Source of the DNA: an uncultured Bacteroidales bacterium
Lineage (GTDB): Bacteria > Bacteroidota > Bacteroidia > Bacteroidales > UBA932
Direction: 5' to 3'
DNA length: 57,417 bases
NCBI GenBank assembly: GCA_900321655.1
Contig: ONWU01000004.1
Location: 1-57,417, forward strand
Shown: in pieces, positions 41,154-49,289 of the stretch
Numbering within the stretch: position 1 is the stretch's first letter
Layout of the letters: each line of letters begins with the position of its first letter
The notes under the pieces: generated by a model
Told to the model about the DNA's origin: nothing
The model's database searches: none
What the model saw: only the letters and a program-made list of their open reading frames with translations
Translations under genes and position numbers: made by a program

Positions 41154-42077
41154 CTATAGGACCAGACACCGCTTGATTTGGTCAGAGTTGTAGCAATAAT
41201 ACTTGTAGAGCGCATTGGCTATTTCCATTTTCTCCTTCTGGGAAAGCAGGTATACGGAAGGCTTACGATACTTTGGAACAAACTGATTATCAATAATGGA
41301 GCACAGTTCCAAATCCGTTATGGACGCCGTACGAACTCGGCTTTTTTCGTTCCGGAGCAGATCGGCCAAAGAGACTCCGCCTGTCTTGATAAGCGGAGCC
41401 TCAACACTTTCCAGCGTGAATGGAGACGACACGTTTTCATCGGCCTGTTCCTTGATCCAGTCTTCGGTGCTCTTTCTTCCCAGATAGTAGTTGAACGCCG
41501 CAGCTGTACCGTATGCCGCCTCCACGGCTCCGATATCCAGCACCGAGGCCGATAGGAACACGCCATTACGCCCCATTTTCCACGAGGGATCGAACTCCGC
41601 CCTTCTGGGCAAGACCGCTTTGATTTCTTCATATGTGAGCAAGGGCACCTCCAGAAGCTGCTTTTTGCCCAGTTCCCCCTGGAAGTAATCATTAGCCGAT
41701 GAATAGGGATATTCAAAGGGCGTGGAGGAGACTCCGTGATGCGGCGCGTTGGTTACGACATAGGTGACGGCCGCTATAAAATGCTTTGTACCAGAGATTT
41801 CTTGAACATATGCGTCCGGTTCACCGAAGCTTCCCTTGCGATGGTACTTATGGTTGAAATACTTAGTGTGTGACTCCCTGAACGTACGAATCAGCTCCGT
41901 TGGTACTTTGGTCCTGTAGCAGCCGTGATGATGGTCGCTCATATTTGCGTACGCATAGCAGGCGCTGTCTGTTTTGTATAAACTGGAACACAGGCTGTTA
42001 AAGGCGTGATGCATATCCTCTTCATCCCGAAAGAGGACTTCTTTGTGGGAGGTAAAGCAAAGATGATAATTAGGCAT
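41154..42077 (-). CDS. REP-associated tyrosine transposase-like protein (Y1/HUH family) with C-terminal extension
   Basis: 307 residues. The N-terminal 135 residues fit the Y1 transposase fold: metal-binding His pair in MSDHHHGCYR (H49, H51), KYHRKGSFGEPDAYVQEIS, and TYVVTNAPHHG (Y106 the likely nucleophile), the counterpart of the Y-I-x-x-N-P motif of RAYT proteins, then FEYPYSSANDYF. Residues 140-307 are an extension that I do not recognise. RAYT proteins nick and move REP palindromes in other bacteria. Here palindrome arrays flank the gene. It starts 12 nt after the EEP gene on the same strand, so probably one message. Confidence 0.85.
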   Translation of the reverse strand: MPNYHLCFTSHKEVLFRDEEDMHHAFNSLCSSLYKTDSACYAYANMSDHHHGCYRTKVPTELIRTFRESHTKYFNHKYHRKGSFGEPDAYVQEISGTKHFIAAVTYVVTNAPHHGVSSTPFEYPYSSANDYFQGELGKKQLLEVPLLTYEEIKAVLPRRAEFDPSWKMGRNGVFLSASVLDIGAVEAAYGTAAAFNYYLGRKSTEDWIKEQADENVSSPFTLESVEAPLIKTGGVSLADLLRNEKSRVRTASITDLELCSIIDNQFVPKYRKPSVYLLSQKEKMEIANALYKYYCYNSDQIKRCLVL

Positions 42078-42089
42078 ATGGAGAAGTGT

Positions 42090-43046
42090 TTAAGGCCGAT
42101 ATACAACGCCCCAGATGGGGCAGTGGTCCGAGACGCCTCCCAGATAGCGGGGACCGGAATAGGTTCTGAGGGGTTTGAAGCCGGCGTGCCCGGTGTCCCG
42201 CGTCATCAGGAAAGGGACTTGCAGGATCTTCATCTGCCCCTTTAGCTGTTCCGAAGCAAAAAACATATCTATCAGTTCCCACGCTCCGTCATACTTGATG
42301 GTGCCGAGCCCTTTTTGAAACAGGGGCCCGGCCCAGTTTTGCAGGGTGGGCTCCAATAGCTTGTAAACCGGATTGGCGGGCGTATCATTGAAATCCCCCA
42401 TCGCTACAACGGACTGTACACCAAGCGATTGCAGAGAATCGGCCAGAAAACGCAGCCTTTCTACCGCTGCCTTTCGCCGGGGTTCCGACTGCTCCAGGCC
42501 CCCGTACTTGGAGGGATGGTGGTTCACCAATAGGGCGATTTCCTGCCCGGTGGCGCTTTCGAATCGGGCCGCCAGGATGTCCCTCGTGGCCAGGACAGTG
42601 GAATCCGGCGCATACAGGTGGCAGGGTTTTGCCTGGAGAAGGCGCAGTCGGGAAGGCCGATACAACAGCGCCACATCAATCCCGCGGGGGTCCGGCGAAT
42701 CGAAGTGTACCACCTTGTAGTCCAGTTTCCGGAGGGCGGTTGTTTGCAGCAGGCGCCTGAGTACAAAGCTGTTCTCCACTTCACACACGCCGATGGCATC
42801 CGGAAGGCCGCCCTCCCGGGAGGCCGCCCAAAGGACGCCCTTGGCAATGGCATTGCACTTGGTCTGAAAGCGCTTTCTGGTCCAGTGCCTTTCACCTCGG
42901 GAGGAGAATTCGGCATCGGAGGTTCCTGTTCCGGAATCGATCCAGTCGAAACTGTTTTCCAGATTCCAAAACATGAGCCGAAGGGTGTCTGGCGGGGGTG
43001 CCAGCAGGAGCAGAAGCGTGCTCAAGAGGGTTACCAATACGTTCAT
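42090..43046 (-). CDS. Secreted endonuclease/exonuclease/phosphatase (EEP) family protein
   Basis: 318 residues from ATG 43046; the frame is open to a TTG 6 nt further upstream. A hydrophobic leader (VLVTLLSTLLLLLAPPP) suggests export. EEP motifs in order: MFWNLENSFDW (metal-site Asn), GVCEVENSF (Glu), RGIDVALLYRP, LLVNHHPSKYGG (His), VAMGDFNDTP (Asp and Asn), and GVSDHCPIW (Asp-His). The catalytic set is complete, so nuclease or phosphodiesterase activity in the envelope is likely; the substrate is unknown. First gene of an apparent EEP-transposase pair within inverted repeat arrays. Confidence 0.9.
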   Translation of the reverse strand: MNVLVTLLSTLLLLLAPPPDTLRLMFWNLENSFDWIDSGTGTSDAEFSSRGERHWTRKRFQTKCNAIAKGVLWAASREGGLPDAIGVCEVENSFVLRRLLQTTALRKLDYKVVHFDSPDPRGIDVALLYRPSRLRLLQAKPCHLYAPDSTVLATRDILAARFESATGQEIALLVNHHPSKYGGLEQSEPRRKAAVERLRFLADSLQSLGVQSVVAMGDFNDTPANPVYKLLEPTLQNWAGPLFQKGLGTIKYDGAWELIDMFFASEQLKGQMKILQVPFLMTRDTGHAGFKPLRTYSGPRYLGGVSDHCPIWGVVYRP

Positions 43047-43049
43047 ATC

Positions 43050-43057
43050 CAAAGGTA
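43050..43057 (-). promoter_or_regulatory. -7 promoter element for the EEP gene
   Basis: CAAAGGTA on the plus strand is TACCTTTG on the minus strand, only 3 nt before the ATG; the mRNA should start at or about the start codon. Confidence 0.5.
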
Positions 43058-43096
43058 AAAGAACGTTTTGGATTTGATGATCAGAAACAGAAATAC

Positions 43097-43124
43097 TTTT
43101 TCAACCGATTTTTCGGTGGAAAAA
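43097..43124. terminator. Hairpin between EEP promoter and array B
   Basis: TTTTTC-ACCGA pairs with TCGGT-GAAAAA around a short T-rich loop, one mismatch. Flanked by A/T runs on both strands, it could terminate in either direction. No gene ends into it, so it may insulate the promoter from array B. Confidence 0.4.
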
Positions 43125-43204
43125 TATATTTTTTTGGATGTTTGGGCAAACAGCGATTTTTAACGGGTTACTGACAGGACGGATCAGTAAATTCTTGTTT
43201 GACG

Positions 43205-43450
43205 TCGTGTTGCACATACCGGGTATGTACCAAGAAAAAGCCGCAGAGGGGCCTGTAGATGTACATACCTCCCACAAAAAGCCGATTTTAGCCATTTTTC
43301 GATGGGTATGTACACGCGTACCGCACTGCAGGGCACTTTCCGTGTACATGTCCGGTATGTACAAGCAGCACAGCGTACGTGTATCCCCACGCACCGAAGC
43401 AGAAGCCCCCTCCTCGGCAGGTACATACCGGGTATGTACAAGCAGCGCAG
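43205..43450. repeat. REP-like palindrome array B upstream of galK
   Basis: Units at 43212-43230 (one mismatch), arms at 43261-43269 and 43305-43313 around a 35-nt loop, 43344-43362 (two mismatches), a degenerate one near 43375-43393, and perfect GTACATACCGGGTATGTAC at 43421-43439. Reverse-complement copy of array A in unit order, with the same loop length in the split unit. Confidence 0.8.
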
Positions 43451-43493
43451 CGAAGCAAAAGGCACGGGCGCCAGCAAAAGCAAAAAAAATTGT

Positions 43494-43501
43494 TATCTTT
43501 G
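43494..43501 (+). promoter_or_regulatory. -7 promoter element for galK
   Basis: TATCTTTG, 27 nt before the galK ATG. The palindrome array B ends about 45 nt upstream. Confidence 0.55.
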
Positions 43502-43528
43502 TAAGACGCACATAAAACAACACAAGAT

Positions 43529-44674
43529 ATGAAAGCCAAAATCCAAGAGAAATTCGAAGCCCTGTTCGGGGAAGAAGGAATCCTTTACGCATCGGCCGGC
43601 CGCATCAACCTCATCGGCGAGCACACGGACTACAACGGTGGTTACGTGTTCCCGGGTGCCATCAACTTCGGCATTATGGCCGCTATCAAGCCCAACGGAA
43701 CAGACACAGTCAAGCTTTTCGCCATCAACCGGGACGAATATGTAGAGTTTGACCTGACGGAGGAAGGCCTTCCGGAGCAGCACTGGCCCCGCTACATTTT
43801 CGGCGTGTGCCGGGAAATCATCAAGCGCGGCGGCACGGTGAAAGGCTTCAACGCCGTCTTCGCCGGGGACGTTCCCATCGGCGCCGGGCTCAGCTCTTCG
43901 GCCGCCCTGGAGAGCACCTTCGCTTACGCACTCAACGACCTTTTCAACAACAACCAGATAGACAAGTTCGAACTGGCCAAGATTGGCCAGAGCACGGAAC
44001 ACAACTACTGCGGTGTGAAGTGTGGCATTATGGACCAGTTTGCCTCCATCTTCGGAAAGGAGGGCTCCCTGATCCGCCTCAACTGCAAAACCGGCGAGTA
44101 CAAGTACTTCCCCTTCCATCCCCAGGGTTACAAGCTGGTGCTCATAGACACCTGCGTGAAGCACTCCCTGGCAGACAGCGCCTACAACAAGCGCCGCGAA
44201 AGCTGCGAAAAGGCCGCTGCCGCCATCCGCAAGAACCACCCCGAGGTGGAATTCCTCTCGGATGCCAATCGCCTCTGGCTGGATGAGGTAAGGGCCGAGA
44301 TCAGCGAGGAAGACTTCCTGAGGGCCGAATACGTGATTGGAGAGGTGCAGCGCGTGCTGGATGTCTGCGACGCCCTCGAAAGAGACGACTACGAGACCGT
44401 GGGTGAAATGATGTATCAGACCCATTTCGGCCTCAGCCGCCTGTACGAGGTTTCCTGCGAGGAGCTGGATTTCCTCAACAAGCTGGCCCGCAAGATGGAC
44501 GTAACCGGCTCCCGCGTGATGGGCGGCGGCTTCGGCGGCTGCACCATCAACCTGGTGAAGGAAGAGCTGCACGACCACTTCGTGGAAACCGCCGTGGAAA
44601 AATTCACGGAGAAGTTCGGTCACGCTCCCAAGATTTACGAAGTAGTTATCAGCGATGGCGCTCGCAAGCTGTAG
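43529..44674 (+). CDS. galK: Galactokinase
   Basis: 381 residues of the GHMP kinase family; phosphorylates galactose at C1 in the Leloir pathway. Galactose-binding signature GRINLIGEHTDYNGG near 22-36, ATP-loop PIGAGLSSSAALE near 116-128, catalytic Asp in CGIMDQFASIFGK near 165-177, and motif 3 MGGGFGGCTINLV near 331-343. Length is normal. The 3' end overlaps the next gene by 20 bp. galM lies 5 kb away in another operon, so the galactose genes are split. Confidence 0.97.
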   Translation: MKAKIQEKFEALFGEEGILYASAGRINLIGEHTDYNGGYVFPGAINFGIMAAIKPNGTDTVKLFAINRDEYVEFDLTEEGLPEQHWPRYIFGVCREIIKRGGTVKGFNAVFAGDVPIGAGLSSSAALESTFAYALNDLFNNNQIDKFELAKIGQSTEHNYCGVKCGIMDQFASIFGKEGSLIRLNCKTGEYKYFPFHPQGYKLVLIDTCVKHSLADSAYNKRRESCEKAAAAIRKNHPEVEFLSDANRLWLDEVRAEISEEDFLRAEYVIGEVQRVLDVCDALERDDYETVGEMMYQTHFGLSRLYEVSCEELDFLNKLARKMDVTGSRVMGGGFGGCTINLVKEELHDHFVETAVEKFTEKFGHAPKIYEVVISDGARKL

Positions 44675-45269
44675 TCACTGTGGAAAACAGACGGAGGTAG
44701 AACTTCGTCAGAGCATCAACGTCGCCCTTGATCCGGAACTGAAAGCCCGGGTCAAGGACGGCTCTTTGTTTGTGTGGGAATGCCCCTACTGCGGGCACCG
44801 CAACCTGGCCAGATACCAGACCCTCTATCACGATCCCGATGCCAAACTGATGGTGTGGCTCCTCCCCGGGGCAGAAACGCCGCCCAAGGCCGTGGAAGAG
44901 GCCGTTAAAGACCTGGAAGGCTATACGCTCAGGCGGGTCAGGGAAGTGGGAGACCTTATAGAAAAGGTTAACATCCACGATGCGGCCCTGGAAGACACCG
45001 TCCTGGAAATGTGCAAGTGGGTAACCCGCCGTGAACTGGAAGCCAAGAACCCCGAAGCCAAGGATGCCCCGCTGCGTTTCCTTCGCCTGGAAGGGGCTGA
45101 TAATGACCTGGTGATGGCCCTTCCTCTGGGGGGTCAGATGCAGGTTCTCAATGTGGGCTTCAATGTTTATGAAGACGCCCGCGGTATCCTTTCGCGCAAC
45201 CCGGCCGTAAAGCCCGCCGAAGGATTCGCCCAGGTGGACCTGGACTGGATAGAGCAGTTTTTCCGCTAA
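44655..45269 (+). CDS. CpXC-domain zinc-ribbon protein
   Basis: 204 residues. Two Cys pairs, CSHCGK near 6-11 and ECPYCGH near 42-48, form the CpXC-type zinc site near the N-terminus. The remainder is mixed alpha/beta (LEDTVLEMCKWVTRRELEAK) and ends in WIEQFFR. The role of the family is unknown. Overlaps galK by 20 bp, suggesting coupled translation. The stop overlaps the stop of the convergent gene by 3 bp. Confidence 0.85.
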   Translation: MALASCSHCGKQTEVELRQSINVALDPELKARVKDGSLFVWECPYCGHRNLARYQTLYHDPDAKLMVWLLPGAETPPKAVEEAVKDLEGYTLRRVREVGDLIEKVNIHDAALEDTVLEMCKWVTRRELEAKNPEAKDAPLRFLRLEGADNDLVMALPLGGQMQVLNVGFNVYEDARGILSRNPAVKPAEGFAQVDLDWIEQFFR

Positions 45270-48200
45270 AGGTCGAAAGACAGGATCATCGAAACCGAGT
45301 AGGGCTTTCTCTGCTCGGTTTGACTGTATATATTGCCTCCCAGCCAGGAGAAGGATACGCCCAGCTTGATGTCTGTGGAAAGGAAGAGAATCTGGCCCAT
45401 ATCGGCCACCAGATCGGCTCCGGCGCTCCAGAGGAAATCCTTCCCCAGGCCCAGGAAGTCTGCGTGGGGGGTTAGCAGGAACTGGCGGATGTAGCCGAGG
45501 GCCGGGACGCTGATGTCTCCGAGGTAAATGGGGATGGCGTAATCCAGCGTTGTTCTCCAATGCGTGCGGTACCGGGAGGCCAGGAAATAATTATTGGACG
45601 AATCATAGCCGCGGGGCAGCACATTCACGCTCATATCTCCGAAGGTGGCGCCTCCCAGCTGATGCTGGAGGGTGGAGGTAAGCTTAACGCCCTGCGTGCG
45701 CCAGAAGCCCGGCAGATAGGCATAGGCATAACCGAAAACCACCGGCCGGAAATGGGTGAGGTTGAAGGGCCGGAAGAGGACGCCGCCTTCCAGACCCACG
45801 CCGCAGCGGGGATAGACCATCGATTTGGCCGTGGGCAGCATAGCATAGCCACGGGCCGATACAGACAGCGTCTGGGCAAAGACATCCTGCGCCTTCTCTA
45901 CGCCCGAAACGGAAAGCAGATAGGGAATACCGGCCTTTATCTGGGTTGAGGTGAAGCGGATGGGCGTTAGGCCGTAGATATTGTTGGAGAAGGAATAGCG
46001 AAGCTGCGGAATGAAACCGTAGAGGATTCCGCCTTTGCGGGACGCCAGGGGCACATAGGCCCGGATGCTGGCGTTCAGAAGGGGATCGCTGCGGAGAGTA
46101 CCCGCATAGCTTTTCGTGGTGCCCAGGGAAGAAGTCACCTCCGTCAGGTTGTATTGGCGCGCCCGCCGGTCTCCCAGGTCCAGAGTGGCCTCTATGGCCG
46201 GATACTGCCCCTTATAAGTGACCTTGGCGTGGAAGGCCGCCCGCCAGAGCTTGCTCTGGTCCGGGTCCGGATGTGCGGCCAGGCCCACCTGCCCGGAGAA
46301 GGTTCCCAGGGTATTCTGGAAGAATCCGGTAAGGCCCGGAGACAGGTTCTCATAGGTGAAGTCAAAGGAGCTGTTCATAATGGCGTCCGCGTTCACGTAA
46401 GCGGGCAGCCAGGTGTGGAACTGCAGGGGATGTGTGAGCTTATAATAGCGTTTGGGGGCCGACAGGGGAACCTCTTCGGAAAAGTCCGGCCCGGGGCCCA
46501 GGGCCCGCTCCTGCGCCTCGATGGCGTCTTCAATCACATAGGTGTGAAGGTCTGTAAAATCCACCTGACGGGGCTGGAGGGAAGAGGACGGAATGGTGAA
46601 GACCAGCTTACCGTCCCGGGTTTGGGAAATGCAGTAGAGGGAATCCTCTCCCTGGCAGAAGTCCGTGGCGCCGTAGCGCGTATTGGTAACCTGCCAAAGT
46701 GTTTTTTCGGAAAGCGAATAGCGGTACAGTTCGTTTACGCCCGTCCGGTCCGAAACCCATTCCAGGAAGCCGTCGCGGCATTCCAGGTTCAGCACTTTCT
46801 GGTGGGAAGGGGCCAGCACCTCCACCCACCGTCCGGAAGGAAGGGCCTGGTAAAGGCCATATCCGTCGGCCGATATGCCGGCGCAATAAATCTCATCTCC
46901 CTGCCAGGCGCTTTCCGTGAGTTGAACGCCCTCAGGTGCCTTTTGGCGCCGGTGCAAGGATCCATCCAGGGCCGATAAGACCACCAGGTAAGTTTCTCCG
47001 GTAGTGGCGTATTCGCTTACCGAAAGGAGTCTTCCGTTATCCGAAGGCCTGGGGTTGAAATAGCGCTTTCCTTTGGCCAGGTCCTTTACCTTGCCGCTTT
47101 TCATATCCCGGTAGCGGACGGGCGAAGTGCCGGAAAGGGTCCAGCGGAGGTTTGGGACGGCTTCGCTCCAGTAGAGGCGCTCCTGCACAGGGTCGTAGGC
47201 CAGGCGGGAAGACTGTGAAGAGAAGGTTTGCACAGGGGTAACCTTCCCGTCTTCGCCGATGGTTACCAGTTCCCGGGTGCGGAGATACCCTTCCCGCAGG
47301 GCGTACAGGGTTCCGTTAATTTCGCAGAGGGAGGAAAAAATGAGCGGAAAACCTTCGGCCGCCGTGAGGGGCTGCAGCTCCAGGAAGGGGGCGCGGGCCT
47401 TGTAATCCTGCTGCCAGACCTCGTTGAAGGCTTCCATCACGGCCTGGAAGCTTTGCTGGGAGTTTCTGCCGGAGCGCTCCTTGATGAGGATGTTAAAATC
47501 GTAGGGCGCTATCAGCCAGGGCTTTTTTACCTGGATTTCCATGCCGTCTTCGGTAAAGGAGGGCCAGTTGTACAGGTAACGGGTTCCGGCCATCAGCATA
47601 TAGCCGGATTTGTAATAGTCCGGGGCGTAGTACTTGTAAGAGCCCTTGCTCCAGCGGGTAAAGTTTCTCCAGTCTCCCTGGTCGAAGGCAACCCTCATAT
47701 AGTTCAGGAAATCGGCCGTACGGGCACGCGTGCCTTTGGCCAGGCCCGTTTCCGCCGCCACGGCGTCTCCTTCACCCCGTACGGAGGCCAGATAGATGAC
47801 CCAGGCCAGCGGGGCGGAGCCCTGTCCTATCACGTAGGAAAGGCCTTTGAACAGGCCTGCGCTTTCCAGCTTTTCCAACTGGGCCTGGTGTCGGGGCTCG
47901 TGAGCGGCCAGCTGGATGTTCCAGGACACGGGGTCTGATCCGTAGGGCTCCGGCGTGGTGAAAAGATCCATTCTCACCGGGGCATAGCCTACAGAACCGT
48001 TGGAAACCACGTGATGGGTGTGCAGCACGATGGGCATTTTCTTGCCCCATTTTCCGCCGTGCGGAACGTGGTCTACGGTGCGGCTGATGGGAACGCGGAA
48101 CTGCTCCATCAGGCGGGCGTAGCTGCGGGCCAGGGAATCGGCCCCTTCCGGGTAGATAAGTCTGTAGTACGGGCTTTCTATGGAGTACCAGCGAAGGTTC

Positions 48201-48292
48201 CCCGGATCCGTTCCTGGGGTGTAGAATTGTCCCCGTGCGCTGATGGACAAGGCCACCAGTGCCAATGCGGTTAACAGGAACTTTCTACACAT
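45266..48292 (-). CDS. Large surface protein: HExxH peptidase-like domain, beta-propeller and C-terminal barrel
   Basis: 1008 residues from ATG 48292, with a signal peptide ending in SARG or ARGQ; a longer upstream frame lacks one. The N-terminal domain (about 25-330) contains LAAHEPRHQAQ (HExxH at 131-135), and GEGDAVAAE downstream could supply the third zinc ligand (E174). A TolB/WD-like propeller follows (about 340-620, with a GYLRTRELVTIGEDG segment, NGRLLSVSEY, WVSDRTGVNELYRYSL). Residues about 640-1008 have alternating strands and an outer-membrane barrel-like end (YSVSMILSFDL). Predicted outer-membrane-anchored metallopeptidase-like protein; activity is unproven. Confidence 0.78.
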   Translation of the reverse strand: MCRKFLLTALALVALSISARGQFYTPGTDPGNLRWYSIESPYYRLIYPEGADSLARSYARLMEQFRVPISRTVDHVPHGGKWGKKMPIVLHTHHVVSNGSVGYAPVRMDLFTTPEPYGSDPVSWNIQLAAHEPRHQAQLEKLESAGLFKGLSYVIGQGSAPLAWVIYLASVRGEGDAVAAETGLAKGTRARTADFLNYMRVAFDQGDWRNFTRWSKGSYKYYAPDYYKSGYMLMAGTRYLYNWPSFTEDGMEIQVKKPWLIAPYDFNILIKERSGRNSQQSFQAVMEAFNEVWQQDYKARAPFLELQPLTAAEGFPLIFSSLCEINGTLYALREGYLRTRELVTIGEDGKVTPVQTFSSQSSRLAYDPVQERLYWSEAVPNLRWTLSGTSPVRYRDMKSGKVKDLAKGKRYFNPRPSDNGRLLSVSEYATTGETYLVVLSALDGSLHRRQKAPEGVQLTESAWQGDEIYCAGISADGYGLYQALPSGRWVEVLAPSHQKVLNLECRDGFLEWVSDRTGVNELYRYSLSEKTLWQVTNTRYGATDFCQGEDSLYCISQTRDGKLVFTIPSSSLQPRQVDFTDLHTYVIEDAIEAQERALGPGPDFSEEVPLSAPKRYYKLTHPLQFHTWLPAYVNADAIMNSSFDFTYENLSPGLTGFFQNTLGTFSGQVGLAAHPDPDQSKLWRAAFHAKVTYKGQYPAIEATLDLGDRRARQYNLTEVTSSLGTTKSYAGTLRSDPLLNASIRAYVPLASRKGGILYGFIPQLRYSFSNNIYGLTPIRFTSTQIKAGIPYLLSVSGVEKAQDVFAQTLSVSARGYAMLPTAKSMVYPRCGVGLEGGVLFRPFNLTHFRPVVFGYAYAYLPGFWRTQGVKLTSTLQHQLGGATFGDMSVNVLPRGYDSSNNYFLASRYRTHWRTTLDYAIPIYLGDISVPALGYIRQFLLTPHADFLGLGKDFLWSAGADLVADMGQILFLSTDIKLGVSFSWLGGNIYSQTEQRKPYSVSMILSFDL

Positions 48293-48298
48293 AGACTG

Positions 48299-48306
48299 CA
48301 AAAATA
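48299..48306 (-). promoter_or_regulatory. -7 element for the large surface protein
   Basis: Minus-strand TATTTTTG, 6 nt before the ATG. Faces a second promoter only 12 nt away. Confidence 0.5.
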
Positions 48307-48318
48307 ACGAAAAAACTG

Positions 48319-48326
48319 TAAATTTG
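48319..48326 (+). promoter_or_regulatory. -7 element for the thioredoxin-like lipoprotein
   Basis: TAAATTTG, 6 nt before the ATG at 48333, in a 40-bp divergent gap. Confidence 0.55.
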
Positions 48327-48332
48327 TGCGTT

Positions 48333-49289
48333 ATGAAAAGGTTATTAGGAATAGGAATGATGCTGGCCCTGGCGCTTTCTTGCGGCGGGCCCCAAAAACC
48401 GGCGGCCAAGGCGCCGGCTACGCGGGAGTTCCCGATGGTAGAAATTCCCGCTATGATTACGGAACCGCAGGAGCGGGCCCAATGGCTTTCACTCCATTTC
48501 TGGGAACCTTTCACCAAGACCGACAAGCTCTATTTCTGCGACTCCACCACGGTCAATGGCGTTCCGTCCGAAAAACTGGAACAGCAGGTGGGCCTTTTCG
48601 CCACCCTTTTGCAGCAGCTTCCCCTTCCGGTGGGCCAGGAAGCGATGAAGGCCGCTTTCGGGCGCCTGGAAGCCTTCCAGGAAGCCCGGCCGGAGGGAAA
48701 TGTGTTTCCCGAGACATCGGCCCTGATTTCCCGCTATTTCTACGATCCCAACTCTCCGGTAAGAAGCGAAGACCTTTACCTTCCCTTCGTGTCCCGCCTG
48801 GCCTCTTCCGGTCTTGTGGATGAACAGGACCGCGGCCGGTATGCCTGGGAGGCACAGGTCTGCTCCCTCAACCAGACCGGCACCCCTGCGGCGGATTTCA
48901 CCTTTGTGGATATCGCCGGGAAGCGCCGTACGCTCTACGGCATCAAGGCCGACTACACCCTCCTTATCTTCGGCAATCCGGATTGCAACGCCTGCCGGGA
49001 GATTATGGAGCAAATGGCCGCCTCGCCGGAAATATCGGCCCTCATCCGGAGCGGACGCCTCAAAGTGGCGGATATCTATATTGATGAGGAAATAGACCTC
49101 TGGAAGGAAAAGGCCGATACTTATCCCCGGGAGTGGATCAACGGTTACGACCCTGCTTTCACCATCCGTACAGACCGCATCTATGCCGTCCGTGCCGTGC
49201 CGTCCCTGTATCTGCTGGACGAAAAAAAGAACGTCCTTCTGAAGGACGCTCTTCCGGAAACTGTTTTGCAGGTTCTTCCTGCCCTTTAA
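48333..49289 (+). CDS. Thioredoxin-like lipoprotein with DUF5106-type N-terminal domain
   Basis: 318 residues with lipobox LALSC. The N-terminal domain (about 30-180, RAQWLSLHFWEPF) is the helical region found before thioredoxin folds in Bacteroidota lipoproteins. The C-terminal thioredoxin fold has NPDCNACREIM (CxxC near 215) and cis-Pro in VRAVPSLYLLD. Probably a periplasmic or surface disulfide reductase or isomerase. A longer upstream frame without a signal was rejected. Stop overlaps the galM stop by 3 bp. Confidence 0.85.
   Translation: MKRLLGIGMMLALALSCGGPQKPAAKAPATREFPMVEIPAMITEPQERAQWLSLHFWEPFTKTDKLYFCDSTTVNGVPSEKLEQQVGLFATLLQQLPLPVGQEAMKAAFGRLEAFQEARPEGNVFPETSALISRYFYDPNSPVRSEDLYLPFVSRLASSGLVDEQDRGRYAWEAQVCSLNQTGTPAADFTFVDIAGKRRTLYGIKADYTLLIFGNPDCNACREIMEQMAASPEISALIRSGRLKVADIYIDEEIDLWKEKADTYPREWINGYDPAFTIRTDRIYAVRAVPSLYLLDEKKNVLLKDALPETVLQVLPAL

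Noticed and set aside
40729-41193. Several small frames in the palindrome arrays, with mirrored peptides near 43101-43592
   Set aside because: They arise because the arrays are inverted copies; the same peptides appear in opposite strands of A and B. No start signals.
40861-43450. CRISPR array
   Set aside because: Repeats are palindromic, unevenly spaced and variable, with no unique spacers of constant length and no cas genes.
48333-49289. Earlier in-frame start at 48243 for the lipoprotein
   Set aside because: It would run across the opposite promoter and start of the large surface protein and would bury the lipoprotein signal.
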